From: Bacillus sp. (in: firmicutes)
GTDB taxonomy: Bacteria; Bacillota; Bacilli; Bacillales; Cytobacillaceae
Assembly (NCBI GenBank): GCA_031177865.1
Contig: JAPSKD010000005.1
Location: 1 to 58,410, forward strand
Length of the DNA stretch: 58,410 nt
Reading direction: 5' to 3'
A model generated the notes under the pieces. The model had not been told where the DNA came from. It saw only the letters and a program-made list of their open reading frames with translations, and made no database searches. Shown here piece by piece: positions 26,377-35,223 of the stretch. The number at the start of each line of letters is the position of its first letter. The stretch's first letter is position 1. Both the position numbers and the translations under genes were made by a program.

Positions 26377-28191
26377 TTACTTTTCGTGCTGATTACTGCT
26401 AGGATTCGTGACGATAATTTGGTTTCTATCGATCTTGCCAAGTTTACATTTTATATTCTTGATGACATCTTTAATGAGTAATTCTAAGCTGATGTAGGTT
26501 AGTGATGGGAAGTTTGCAAACAGCTTTTTGACCTCCCATTTCAGTTCGTTTTCACCGCAAATACTATGGCGGTTGATTTGATCTACTTCATTCTTAATGA
26601 TGGCAAGCTGTTTTTGTTTTTCATCTTCAGGCAATTGCTCTATTCGCTCTAGTCGGTCAAGAAACTCCACAGACTTTTCGATTTTCAGTCTTACTTCATC
26701 ATGAACATCCTTTGCGATAATATGATTCTTGTATTTAAATTCATTTAACTTTAGAGCAGAATCATAGGTCGCTTGTACTATTTCCTCTCTCGTCATACTG
26801 TTGGTTTCATAGCTCAGCATATTTTTCCAGGATGACTGCTTCATAGCTTCTCGGAAATCTTCGAGTTTATGGCAAAATTTCTTATAACCATATTTCTCTG
26901 GATTTTCAAATGCAGGACTGCCTGGGTCTAGGAATGGTGAAAGTGGAGCGACAAAATAAGAAAATCGAGAATCTTCGCCACACTCTTTGTGAATAACTTC
27001 ACAAAAATCAACATTTCTCATCGCACTTTCATAACTTTGATTAGGGATCCCCGTCATGAAAAACAAGTCAATCTTCGCACAGCCATGCTTTAATGCAAAT
27101 TGGAGCATTTCTATCACCTTTGCATTTGTACATGGCAGCTTTCCATTATATTTGCGGATGTCCTCATCTGCAGATTCAAGGGTAAGCTCGATACTATATT
27201 TAGGCATAGCCTTATTTAATCTTTCAAAAAACTTCTCATCTGCGTAATTAAACAATTCAAATACAATCTCGTTCTTTAGCTTCATGTTTGACAAGCCATC
27301 TAAGAATTCATCAACGTACTCCTTGCCGCCCTGTCTTATATCATTCAATAAAAAAATAGGTGCCCGTGTAAACCTTTGAATCAAGGAAATATCTTCAAGC
27401 ATTCTTTTAGGCGAACGCATCACCAGCTTTTTCCGATTACAGTTTAACTCATATGCGTCCTTAGAGCCCCCGCAGATTAAACAGTTATAGTTGCAGCCTT
27501 TCGAGGTTAAGATTGCTGTATTGGGATACTGAATCCAACCTTTATAAGGCAAAGCATCTAATAGATTAAAATATTTAAAGACCGAACCGATGATATAGCG
27601 ATACCCAGGTAAATTAAACTCATCGAGACTGTCGGGCACATAGGTAACCTCGTTATAATAATATTGATTATTACGCTTCCAGGTCAGATTAGGTATATCT
27701 GCAAATCCCGATTCTTCCTTTTTCTCAAGCTTATTGAGGAGCATTAGGATTAATTTTTCCGTTGTATCACCGCGAACCACAAAATCAATACACGGATATT
27801 CGATTAACTCCTTATGGAAATAGGTGCTGGATAATCCCCCGAACATAACAGGCGTATCTGGGTGATATTTCTTAATGATTTTTGCTAACTCTACACTTCC
27901 ATGTGCATGGGGAAGCCAATGTAAATCAATTCCAAATGACTTTGCCTTGATATTTTGTATTTTCCTTTCAACATCAAAATTTGGATTTAACAGCATCCGA
28001 TTGGCGATATTGACAATTTTTACTTTTAATCCAAATCGTTCTAAATAATCACCGATACTAGTCAATCCAATTGGATACATCTCAAATACAGGTGATGATG
28101 GAACTACATCGCTGATTGGACCGGTAAATAGCATTTCTTTTCTGAAGTCATAGACTGTAGGCGGATGCAGTAGTACCAAGTCGTAAATCAT
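26377..28191 (-). CDS. B12-binding-domain radical SAM protein
   Basis: A 604-residue enzyme. The N-terminal part (about 1-160) looks like a cobalamin-binding Rossmann domain (LVLLHPP start, SIGDYLERFG, VMFGGLSSTYFHKELIEYP, DFVVRGDTTEKL). The radical SAM core has the cluster motif CNYNCLIC (cysteines at about 233, 237 and 240). It is followed by an ELTLESADEDIRKYN stretch and IDLFFMTGIPNQS, typical of the TIM barrel. About 150 C-terminal residues are helical and unassigned. I chose ATG at 28191 over GTG at 28200 because AGGAAGTG is better spaced for it. It stands alone, with no obvious substrate gene, peptide precursor or partner. Reaction unknown. Confidence 0.85.
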   Translation of the reverse strand: MIYDLVLLHPPTVYDFRKEMLFTGPISDVVPSSPVFEMYPIGLTSIGDYLERFGLKVKIVNIANRMLLNPNFDVERKIQNIKAKSFGIDLHWLPHAHGSVELAKIIKKYHPDTPVMFGGLSSTYFHKELIEYPCIDFVVRGDTTEKLILMLLNKLEKKEESGFADIPNLTWKRNNQYYYNEVTYVPDSLDEFNLPGYRYIIGSVFKYFNLLDALPYKGWIQYPNTAILTSKGCNYNCLICGGSKDAYELNCNRKKLVMRSPKRMLEDISLIQRFTRAPIFLLNDIRQGGKEYVDEFLDGLSNMKLKNEIVFELFNYADEKFFERLNKAMPKYSIELTLESADEDIRKYNGKLPCTNAKVIEMLQFALKHGCAKIDLFFMTGIPNQSYESAMRNVDFCEVIHKECGEDSRFSYFVAPLSPFLDPGSPAFENPEKYGYKKFCHKLEDFREAMKQSSWKNMLSYETNSMTREEIVQATYDSALKLNEFKYKNHIIAKDVHDEVRLKIEKSVEFLDRLERIEQLPEDEKQKQLAIIKNEVDQINRHSICGENELKWEVKKLFANFPSLTYISLELLIKDVIKNIKCKLGKIDRNQIIVTNPSSNQHEK

Positions 28192-28337
28192 TAAGATCAC
28201 TTCCTAAAGTTCTAAATTTAATACACCTTTATCGTAATATAAGAATCAAGGAAAATGTTGGTTTAAATATTACAATTAATTGAGAATATATAAAAAAAAC
28301 GTAAACCTATAATTTAACGTTAAAAATCCGAAGAATG

Positions 28338-28670
28338 TTATTTCTTCGGCTCTAATGCTACTTCCTCATCCTCGTCTCTAAACTTATCTAATATAGTAAT
28401 CGTATCCACTAAATGACTATTAAAAATCTGACGAGCTACCGCTAAAAGTTCGACAATCATGGGGTCTTTAAGCGTATAAATGACTTTATTTCCTTCCTTT
28501 GTACCAGAGACAATGTTTTTGCTCTCAAAACTTTTTTTAAAAATTTCCAGTTGTGTTGTCCCTGCTTTCTGTGTTATATTAATTGAGCGATGAGCTGAGT
28601 TGTGTAAGTCGAGAAACATTCCTTTATGGAGCGCACTATGTGGAGTGTGGTTTTTCGCCTCAATACGCAA
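28338..28670 (-). pseudogene. Remnant of an ArsR-like winged-helix regulator
   Basis: The C-terminal 60 residues look like the second half of an ArsR-type regulator: the recognition region and wing (NIVSGTKEGNKVIYTLKDP) followed by the dimer helix (MIVELLAVARQIFNSHL). The first 50 residues do not resemble an ArsR N-terminus. The only start is a TTG that overlaps the T tract of a strong hairpin, with no ribosome binding site. The gene is probably a truncated relic. A short functional regulator starting at an internal ATG is less likely. Confidence 0.5.
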
Positions 28671-28703
28671 AAAGACGTCTTGCTATATGCAGACGTCTTT
28701 TTT
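28669..28703. terminator. Strong bidirectional hairpin terminator
   Basis: AAAAAGACGTCT and AGACGTCTTTTTT form a perfect stem with A and T runs on both sides. It sits between the ArsR remnant and the AIM24 gene and ends no intact gene, which suggests that the gene it served has been lost. Confidence 0.82.
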
Positions 28704-28781
28704 ATTTGTTTTCGATAAAATTAGCACTTTTTTCCTATTTCTATTAAAATAGATTTATAAAGGATTAGGAGGGATATTATC

Positions 28782-29576
28782 GTGAATAACCATGAAATTG
28801 ATTACAAAATTTATGGGGATGATATGCAGTTCGTAGAAGTGGAACTTGATCCGCAAGAAACGGTTATTGCTGAGGCTGGGAGCTTCATGATGATGGAAGA
28901 TGACATACATATGGAAACGATTTTTGGGGATGGGTCTGGTACTTCAGGCGGCGGCGGCCTGATGGGCAAACTATTTAGTGCCGGTAAACGGGTTATTACC
29001 GGAGAAAGCCTATTCATGACTGCTTTTACCAATCAAGGTCATGGAAAAAAACACGTATCCTTCGCCTCGCCGTATCCAGGTAAAATCATACCAATGGATT
29101 TAAGTGAGCTCGGTGGAAAAATTATTTGCCAAAAGGACGCCTTCCTTGCGGCCGCCAAAGGGGTTTCTGTTGGAATTGAATTTCAGCGGAAAATTGGTGC
29201 TGGGTTCTTCGGTGGCGAAGGGTTCATCATGCAAAAGCTTGAAGGAGATGGACTCGCTTTTGTTCATGCCGGTGGAACCATTACAAAAAAGGAACTACTT
29301 CCAGGGCAGACCTTAAGAGTGGACACCGGCTGTTTAGTGGCCATGACCAGTGGAGTCGATTATAATATCGAAATGGTTAAAGGAGTAAAAACTGCGCTTT
29401 TCGGTGGCGAAGGGTTATTTTTCGCTACTCTAAGAGGTCCTGGGTCGGTTTGGATTCAGTCCCTTCCATTTAGCCGACTTGCCAGCCGCGTCTTTGCAGC
29501 TGCACCACACCGTGGCGGAGGAAAAGACGAAGGCAGCATCGCAAGAGGAATTTTTGATATGTTCAATGGCGATTAA
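28782..29576 (+). CDS. AIM24/TIGR00266-family protein
   Basis: A 264-residue protein of the AIM24 (former DUF124) family. Typical features are the [17 protein letters not shown] start, the [11 protein letters not shown] segment, a GGGG-rich loop and the late [15 protein letters not shown] stretch. GTG start behind AGGAGGG. The family forms a trimeric beta-sandwich and is common in Bacillaceae. Its biochemical role is not established. Monocistronic, with its own terminator. Confidence 0.88.
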   Translation: MNNHEIDYKIYGDDMQFVEVELDPQETVIAEAGSFMMMEDDIHMETIFGDGSGTSGGGGLMGKLFSAGKRVITGESLFMTAFTNQGHGKKHVSFASPYPGKIIPMDLSELGGKIICQKDAFLAAAKGVSVGIEFQRKIGAGFFGGEGFIMQKLEGDGLAFVHAGGTITKKELLPGQTLRVDTGCLVAMTSGVDYNIEMVKGVKTALFGGEGLFFATLRGPGSVWIQSLPFSRLASRVFAAAPHRGGGKDEGSIARGIFDMFNGD

Positions 29577-29589
29577 CATCAGAAACCGT

Positions 29590-29619
29590 AAAAAGGGCAG
29601 AATCGATTCTGCCCTTTTT
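29590..29619. terminator. Bidirectional terminator, AIM24 gene and kinase gene
   Basis: A near-perfect palindrome (AAAAAGGGCAGAAT and ATTCTGCCCTTTTT) between the convergent genes. It ends six bases before the kinase stop codon. Confidence 0.9.
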
Positions 29620-29624
29620 ACTTT

Positions 29625-31175
29625 TTAGAGTTTGTTTTTCCCAAGGTAATCAGACAGGGCCACCTGTAAGGTCCCCTTTAACTCGGCGACGTGCTCAAAT
29701 GAAACCCCCGAGTTAATAACGAGCTTTACAATTTCTGGCCGAAGTCCAGTTATAACCGTATTGCAGCCCATCATTGAGACACCATTAATAACGCGAATGA
29801 GATGCTGGATAACTTCGATCTCCAACACCGCTGCACCGGAAAGATCTAATATTAACGTATGAATATGTGAATTACCAATTTCCGTAATCAATTTTTCTTC
29901 AATCGTACTCGCTCTAAAACGATCAATTGCACCAATTAACGGCAAAATGCTGATATCGCGTGAGATTGGAATAATTGGAACAGAAAGGTTCTCTAAGAGT
30001 TTTCTCTGAGCTTCTAACAATTCATCCTTGTACCTGCTATATTGGATAAAAAATGAATTCAAAAATTGGTCAAATTGCCGATTGATGTTTTTTTCCAACG
30101 TAAAATAAAACTCTGAAGAATGATCATTATTTTTATTTATATCAAAATTATAGAGGAAATCCCACACCGTTCTTCTTATTGCTTGTATCCATTCCAATTT
30201 AAACGCTATGGTTAATGAATACTTAGCCCATGCCATTCCTTCCTGTTTTGCGAAAGAGATTAATTCATGTTCACGTTCCTCTACAATCAGTAACACGAGT
30301 TTATGTGCGTTGCTTAATAGATTAATATTACCAATTCTATGTATCTCATCAATTTTATCTTTCACATTTATGGCTTCTTCTAGAAGACTATTCTCAAAAA
30401 TATCTTTATTTGCTAAGAAATATTCCTTTATGGATAAAGTTTCTTCATAGGTCAAATTCAACTTTTTTACACCTCTATTTTGCGAGTCAGCTCGAACAGG
30501 TATTCGTAAGGTAAATTTCGTTCCTTTATTGACTTCACTCTCGACATTTATTCTGCCGCCATGCTGATACACGGTAGAAAACACTTGGGTTAACCCCATT
30601 CCGGTACCGAGGTCCTTGGTTGAAAAAAATGGTGTACCCAATAAAGATAATTTTTCATTTGGGATTCCAACTCCCGTATCTTCTATACATACGACTACTT
30701 CTTTTCCTTCAGTGAAATGGCTGATAGTCAATGATCCAGATTCATTCATGGATTCCAGTGCATTTTTAATTAGATTAAAAAATGCCTTTTTAAACTGATT
30801 TTTTTTACCATAGATCGGTGTATTTGTATCATAATAACTTGTATTTACTTGAATATCATATATTTTATCTTGAAATAAATTTAAGATAGATTCCAATTCC
30901 ACTGCTATAAGAAACGATTGGGGTTCCTCATTCTCTTGATCAGGTTTAGAAACCTGAAGGAGATCATTCAATGTTGTTAACGCATTTTCTAATTCCAATT
31001 GAGCGATGTTAATGTACTCAGGATTACTGTCATGCTCCAGTAATTGCAAAAACCCTTTAACAGCGGTTAATGGATTACGAACTTCATGAGCAATACCTGC
31101 TGCAATCTGGCCAACTGAAGCCAATTGTGTTAAATGCTTTTCACTTTGACATGGTATGGGATTTAATACTTTCAA
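29625..31175 (-). CDS. Histidine kinase fused to RsbR-like and STAS domains
   Basis: A 516-residue hybrid. Residues 15-85 form a HisKA dimerisation domain with phospho-acceptor His30 (IAHEVRNPL). Residues about 95-225 form the HATPase_c domain: N box NLIKNALESM, G1 EDTGVGIP, F box PFFSTK and G2 GTGMGLT. Residues about 245-390 resemble the RsbR-type N-terminal helical domain. Residues about 395-510 are a STAS domain of RsbR type (LPLIGAIDRFRAST, LILDLSGAAVLE, TGLRPEI). No N-terminal sensor or membrane segment is seen. TTG start behind GAGAGG. No response regulator is adjacent, so it may feed the sporulation phosphorelay or a stressosome. That is inference. Confidence 0.85.
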   Translation of the reverse strand: MKVLNPIPCQSEKHLTQLASVGQIAAGIAHEVRNPLTAVKGFLQLLEHDSNPEYINIAQLELENALTTLNDLLQVSKPDQENEEPQSFLIAVELESILNLFQDKIYDIQVNTSYYDTNTPIYGKKNQFKKAFFNLIKNALESMNESGSLTISHFTEGKEVVVCIEDTGVGIPNEKLSLLGTPFFSTKDLGTGMGLTQVFSTVYQHGGRINVESEVNKGTKFTLRIPVRADSQNRGVKKLNLTYEETLSIKEYFLANKDIFENSLLEEAINVKDKIDEIHRIGNINLLSNAHKLVLLIVEEREHELISFAKQEGMAWAKYSLTIAFKLEWIQAIRRTVWDFLYNFDINKNNDHSSEFYFTLEKNINRQFDQFLNSFFIQYSRYKDELLEAQRKLLENLSVPIIPISRDISILPLIGAIDRFRASTIEEKLITEIGNSHIHTLILDLSGAAVLEIEVIQHLIRVINGVSMMGCNTVITGLRPEIVKLVINSGVSFEHVAELKGTLQVALSDYLGKNKL

Positions 31176-31371
31176 CGTAACAATTCCTCTCTCTTTATAA
31201 ATTTTCTAGCAGTTTGCTAGTTGAAATTATTATTTCGTCTCTCTAAGCACAAATATTACCAAAATATTCGAAAAATAGACAGGTTACAAACTACTAGTAT
31301 ATTCCCTGAAAAAGGAAATTACACTTCGTACTGGAAGATAAAAAGTACTATTTTACAAAAACTTTACCATA

Positions 31372-31399
31372 TAAAATAAATGCAGCCGGTTTGGCTGCA
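31372..31399 (-). terminator. Terminator of the DinB-like locus
   Basis: Minus-strand stem TGCAGCC / GGCTGCA followed by TTTATTTTAT, six bases after the DinB-like stop. Confidence 0.7.
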
Positions 31400-31404
31400 C
31401 TAAA

Positions 31405-31891
31405 TTAACTTAATCCTTGTTCCTTGCTCCAAGAACCTTGGATTTTTCGAATAGTAACAATTTGTCCTATATGATAGGCGTTATGAAGTGTGATACTAGA
31501 TATAGATTCTAACCATGTTTCTTTTGACTGTTCACTAATATATTCATCAAACTTCTCATCATCACTTTTCTCAATAGTCTCATACCAATCGGTCATTTCT
31601 TGATTAAATTGTGTAAGACCTGCTCCCACTTGTACTCTTTTAGATAGGTAAAAGTGCTCTCATTATTACCTCCATCTTTGGATTTTCACTGTTTTTAAAG
31701 CGGTTTAGGAACCGTTTATTCCAAAATACTAAATGACTAATAATTTCCCAAATAGAATTCTCCGAATACGATTTTTTCCAAAGTGCCTGCTCCGGAGTTA
31801 ATCCTGCCTCCGCTTTTTCAAACGAGACAAACCAGTGGCTTTTTTTATGACAGCAAAGAAATTGTTCAAGTAATACATCTTTACGATTCAT
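31405..31891 (-). pseudogene. DinB-superfamily protein gene with two frameshifts
   Basis: Three frames together make one DinB-like four-helix protein of about 160 residues. The N-terminal part (31640-31891) contains SIWEIISHLVFWNKRFL. A middle piece (GNNESTFTYLKEYKWEQ) reads in a second frame at about 31630-31680. The C-terminal part (31405-31629) contains ITLHNAYHIGQIVTIRKIQGSW with the metal-binding HxxxHxGQ pattern. One shift lies near 31680 and one near 31625-31635. DinB-like proteins are metal-binding thiol transferases or related enzymes. As it stands the gene is broken, unless the indels are sequencing errors. Confidence 0.75.
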
Positions 31892-31957
31892 CAGGCATTT
31901 CTCCTCAAAATAATTTTTTTATACCCTTTTATTTTCGACTAAATCACTCAATAACCT

Positions 31958-33418
31958 TTATTCCAAATGTAGTTGTTTTAGTTCCTCATTTGCTTGAATT
32001 CTTTTTAGGTTATAGGATTGCCAAGGGATAGTGTTTAGATTGGCTTCGTTTTTCCTCTCTAGCAAAATATTTTTCAAGCCCGGAAGCTGAGGATTTTTTT
32101 CATATAACTGGATTAAGCCTAGGATACCTGTGTAGGATAGACTATTTAGATAATGTACATCAATTTTCCCGCTTTGTTCATAGCGTTCAAGGTTCTTTGT
32201 TACAATAATTTGCTCAATATTTATTACGTTCATCAGGGTGTAATAAAGCAAGGCACTAATAAAATAAAAGTGGAATAGTGATAATTTTTCGATCCAAATT
32301 TTAATGAATGTATACATGAAAATGACAACAAGAAAAATCATAAACGAATGCGCCATTACCCTGATAAAAGTAAACCCATAAGCTTCTTCATATATGCCTA
32401 ATCGCAAGAAGGCTGAACTTAATAACACTGCACTGGCCAAGACAAGGGCAGTGAGCATTACTTGCAAGAGTCTTTTTATAAAGCCTATCGCTCTATCAAC
32501 AAAGGTTAAAACAAGAATCGTAATGGTAAGGTTGATGAGTGTAACAAATAATAATTCGAAAAATCCTTTTCTTGCATATTCTGCATAGGTGAAATCACCT
32601 TGCAATGTCCCGCTAAAGAAGTATTTAAATTGGACAACAGTAAAGAGAACATATACCGCGTTTATTAATACAAGCACAGTAATGGTGATGATGGCATCCA
32701 TTTTGAACCATTGTTTATCAGCATTATGAATAACGGCATTGATTTGTTTTTGGATAAGAGTCTGCAAGAAACTAAAGAAAGCAAAGGTAAAAAACAAAAC
32801 CACAAGGATTCTAACTATTATTTCACCGTCAAGCACCTCAAACCATTGTGGAATGTCCCCCATCATTTTTTCAAATTCTGTATCTGCAGACATTAATAAC
32901 ATTAAAACAACAAACAAGACGGGGATGGAAATCAGAATGCCAATCCCGACTTTTTTCCACACTTGAAACCTGCTTTCCTCTATTCCTTGTTTAAAAAACG
33001 TACCTATATATGATGCAAAAACGAAATTATACTTTATAGAATCCAGGAATTTCGAAAACAAATAAGAAATAAAGGCTAGTTTGTTCCAGCGAATACTTTT
33101 CTGGCTTGTGATCACAACGAGATGAAATAATACAAGTGCTGGAATCCCAAAGATATTCAAAGCGTAAAAGAATAGATTATCATTAATAAAATAGCCTGCT
33201 GCCAGCAGCCAGATACAGATAAGGACAAGATATCCGAACCGCTGGTGAGTGTAAGTGAATCCTCGGAAACGGTAAAAAAACAACACGTAAAATGCGGTTA
33301 AAAACACCAGGTAGGATATCCCGATTTCGGCTCGAAAAAACGCTTCCTCCGCGATAATTCCTACAACAATACACATGAAGAAAAACAACCAATCATTTTT
33401 ACCTAATTTCAATTCCAT
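31958..33418 (-). CDS. DUF4173-like polytopic membrane protein
   Basis: A 486-residue protein with about eleven to thirteen membrane segments. The central stretch VLFTVVQFKYFFSG followed by FTYAEYARKGFFELLFVTLIN is typical of the DUF4173/DUF4153 families. A soluble C-terminal tail of about 70 residues follows. The start follows GAGGAGG. It lies downstream of the PadR/HAAS pair on the same strand, separated by a 70-base gap holding palindromes, so it may belong to the same regulon. Function unknown. Confidence 0.75.
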   Translation of the reverse strand: MELKLGKNDWLFFFMCIVVGIIAEEAFFRAEIGISYLVFLTAFYVLFFYRFRGFTYTHQRFGYLVLICIWLLAAGYFINDNLFFYALNIFGIPALVLFHLVVITSQKSIRWNKLAFISYLFSKFLDSIKYNFVFASYIGTFFKQGIEESRFQVWKKVGIGILISIPVLFVVLMLLMSADTEFEKMMGDIPQWFEVLDGEIIVRILVVLFFTFAFFSFLQTLIQKQINAVIHNADKQWFKMDAIITITVLVLINAVYVLFTVVQFKYFFSGTLQGDFTYAEYARKGFFELLFVTLINLTITILVLTFVDRAIGFIKRLLQVMLTALVLASAVLLSSAFLRLGIYEEAYGFTFIRVMAHSFMIFLVVIFMYTFIKIWIEKLSLFHFYFISALLYYTLMNVINIEQIIVTKNLERYEQSGKIDVHYLNSLSYTGILGLIQLYEKNPQLPGLKNILLERKNEANLNTIPWQSYNLKRIQANEELKQLHLE

Positions 33419-33437
33419 AAACTATGATACCTCCTCA

Positions 33438-33473
33438 TAGAATTTCTATATACATAGTTTTACTATGTATATA
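33438..33473. promoter_or_regulatory. Double palindrome before the DUF4173 gene, candidate PadR operator
   Basis: TAGAATTTCTA at 33438-33448 is a palindrome around one base. It abuts TATATACATAG (33447-33457) and its inverse CTATGTATATA (33463-33473). The 11-base palindrome recurs (as TAGAAATTCTA) before padR at 34487-34497. No T tract follows on the minus strand, so it is not a terminator. Confidence 0.5.
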
Positions 33474-33489
33474 TGTAAAAAAAAGCTGC

Positions 33490-34128
33490 TTATATCGAAG
33501 CCTTTCGCCCCCATCGATATCCAATCCAACTAATTGGATATAAGAGGATGGTCAACATGATACAAGCAATAATAAATGTTTTCGTTAAAAGAGGTTCGAA
33601 CCAAGAATGGGGAATGATTTCAAATACAGTTAAGACCATTAACATCAGATTTGGAATTAGTGACAGTAAAAAAGTCTTCTTTAGCAGTGTTCTTCCTCCG
33701 TGTCCAAAGCCTTTCCCAATTTCGTAGCCGAGCAACGCCCAAAAAAACATATAAATGAAAGCAATTAAGGCTGGGATCGCCGTTAAATGACTCCATACCA
33801 CAGAAAGCCAATTCCACTGAAATAAATTATGGAATAGCGTCAATAGGCTGCCACCGCCAAAAAAGAGAATATTCATTAGAATAAAAAGCCATTTCATATT
33901 ACTCGGAGTGACAGAAAGTTCCTGTTTCCACATAGCTGCGATTTCCTCAGGACTGCCCAATCTCGAAATAATTCGTTCAATTATTTCGTTTTCATCACTA
34001 CAGTCATAAGATTCAAGAAGAATTTCTTGAATATGTATTTCATATTCCATTAGAATACTCTTCTTATCTTCATGGTGTCCAAGACCGTTTTCCAGTTCTT
34101 CTAAAAACTTATTCTTCGGCCGTTCCAT
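33490..34128 (-). CDS. HAAS-domain membrane protein partner of PadR
   Basis: A 212-residue protein. Residues 1-75 form a HAAS-type helical domain ([36 protein letters not shown]), and four membrane segments follow ([19 protein letters not shown] to [18 protein letters not shown]). Genes of this type commonly sit directly behind a padR gene. Here the start overlaps the padR end by 20 bases, so they are translationally coupled. The soluble domain may sense or bind the regulator; role not established. Confidence 0.78.
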   Translation of the reverse strand: MERPKNKFLEELENGLGHHEDKKSILMEYEIHIQEILLESYDCSDENEIIERIISRLGSPEEIAAMWKQELSVTPSNMKWLFILMNILFFGGGSLLTLFHNLFQWNWLSVVWSHLTAIPALIAFIYMFFWALLGYEIGKGFGHGGRTLLKKTFLLSLIPNLMLMVLTVFEIIPHSWFEPLLTKTFIIACIMLTILLYPISWIGYRWGRKASI

Positions 34129-34456
34129 GCTTTGATCTCCCTATTACCTTGTTCATCACCTTCACAAAGTCCTGCCATTCACGGGTTTTTTCATTTAATA
34201 CTTCTTTTCCTGCGTCCGTAATTGTGTAATATTTACGTGCAGGACCTTTCTCCTGCTCCTGCCAATAGCATTCAATATACTCTTGTTTTTCAAGTTTGTG
34301 CAGTGCCGGATATAATGTACCTTCTTTAACACTTAGGTCATTATCACTTCGCTGTTCTAATTCCTTTACCAATTCATAACCATACATATCTCTTTCATTT
34401 AGCAATTGGAGCAAGATTAACGATGTACTTCCTTTTACCAATTCACGATTAAACAT
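34109..34456 (-). CDS. PadR-family transcriptional regulator
   Basis: A 115-residue winged-helix protein of the short PadR type (subfamily 1). The HTH and wing are [41 protein letters not shown] and [15 protein letters not shown], followed by a C-terminal dimer helix. ATG behind GGTGAG. PadR proteins normally repress their own operon, often encoding membrane proteins or exporters. Two palindromes lie just upstream of the start. Confidence 0.88.
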   Translation of the reverse strand: MFNRELVKGSTSLILLQLLNERDMYGYELVKELEQRSDNDLSVKEGTLYPALHKLEKQEYIECYWQEQEKGPARKYYTITDAGKEVLNEKTREWQDFVKVMNKVIGRSKHGTAEE

Positions 34457-34465
34457 GTTCTCACC

Positions 34466-34497
34466 TACCTAGAATTATTAGGTACATAGAAATTCTA
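34466..34497. promoter_or_regulatory. Palindromes upstream of padR, candidate autoregulatory operator
   Basis: TACCTA (34466-34471) and TAGGTA (34479-34484) form an inverted repeat with seven bases between them. Next to it is TAGAAATTCTA (34487-34497), shared with the gap before the DUF4173 gene. They lie 10-41 bases before the padR start codon. Confidence 0.5.
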
Positions 34498-34521
34498 CAC
34501 TATATAAATGAATTTGTAAAA

Positions 34522-34558
34522 TAAAAAAAGTGACGATTCTATCAAGTATCATCGTCAC
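34522..34558 (-). terminator. Terminator of the 55-residue protein gene
   Basis: Minus-strand stem GTGACGAT / ATCGTCAC followed by TTTTTTT, ten bases past the stop codon. Confidence 0.85.
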
Positions 34559-34567
34559 CTTTGATTG

Positions 34568-34735
34568 CTATTTCTTTACCTTTTTCTGTTTTTGGATAAA
34601 CTCGTCACGTTCACCGCCATCGGATAGCTCCTCTGAAAACTCATGGTTAACACTTTGATCACGGCGCTCAAAAGGTCTAACAATTCTCGCTGGGATATTA
34701 TTATTAGGCGCTGCTTGTTCATTCCAATCACTCAT
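34568..34735 (-). CDS. Small conserved-looking hydrophilic protein
   Basis: A 55-residue charged protein (MSDWNEQAAPNNNIPARI start, ending in QKQKKVKK) with no membrane segment or metal motif. ATG at 34735 behind GAGAGGTGA; the longer frame to 34780 has no binding site. It has its own terminator, which supports a real gene. Function not recognised. Confidence 0.65.
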   Translation of the reverse strand: MSDWNEQAAPNNNIPARIVRPFERRDQSVNHEFSEELSDGGERDEFIQKQKKVKK

Positions 34736-34849
34736 ATTATCACCTCTCTCAATTAGTTTTTGAATGAAAATAAAAAACATACAGATTCACTACTTGCATA
34801 AATATTCCATTTTTTCATCAAACTAACTAAAAACAGCGAGGTGAAAAAC

Positions 34850-35056
34850 ATGGGTTTAATTAACTCCATTAACCAGTGGAGAGAAACAAGATATCAAAAT
34901 CATGTTTCTTATATGAAGAATCAGGACAAATGCCCTGATTGTTATGGGAGAGGCTTTACTGTTTATCCATATAATGAATTTGCTTATTACAACTCCGTGG
35001 AATGCCCGGGTTGCCAAGGCAGTGGAGCTTACTCAGTTTGGGATCAATTAAGGTAA
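34850..35056 (+). CDS. Small zinc-finger protein with DnaJ-like CxxCxGxG motifs
   Basis: A 68-residue protein with two DnaJ-type zinc-binding motifs, CPDCYGRG and CPGCQGSG, that together can bind one zinc. The N-terminal 30 residues (INSINQWRETRYQNHVSYM) are helical. ATG at 34850 behind GAGGTG; the frame from 34841 lacks spacing. It resembles the small YuiA-like proteins of Bacillus. A role in protein folding or metal handling is only a guess. A strong terminator follows. Confidence 0.7.
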   Translation: MGLINSINQWRETRYQNHVSYMKNQDKCPDCYGRGFTVYPYNEFAYYNSVECPGCQGSGAYSVWDQLR

Positions 35057-35062
35057 CGAAAT

Positions 35063-35102
35063 AATCTCTTCACCGTGTTAAATGGTGAAGAGATTTTTTT
35101 TC
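35063..35102 (+). terminator. Terminator of the small zinc-finger gene
   Basis: AATCTCTTCACC and GGTGAAGAGATT form a perfect 12-bp stem followed by seven T. Confidence 0.92.
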
Positions 35103-35109
35103 TAAACCA

Positions 35110-35139
35110 GTGGTAAGGCAATCGTAACTTTGCTATAAT
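35110..35139 (+). promoter_or_regulatory. Promoter of asnA
   Basis: TATAAT at 35134-35139 preceded by TGC (extended -10), with a weak TGGTAA-like -35 near 35111. The leader to asnA is about 80 bases. I looked for a T-box stem and antiterminator there and saw none. Confidence 0.5.
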
Positions 35140-35223
35140 TTCAGAATATTCATTTCGTATACGTTGAATACATAAATAATCATAGTTTATTTTTAAGTTT
35201 TTTTACTGGAGGTTTTTAATTTT

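Noticed and set aside
33447-33473. Palindrome TATATACATAG/CTATGTATATA as a terminator of the HAAS gene
   Set aside because: AT-only stem with the T run on the wrong side for the minus-strand transcript; an operator fits better.
35103-35223. T-box or other riboswitch before asnA
   Set aside because: The leader is about 80 bases, with no stem I, no T-box sequence and no terminator.
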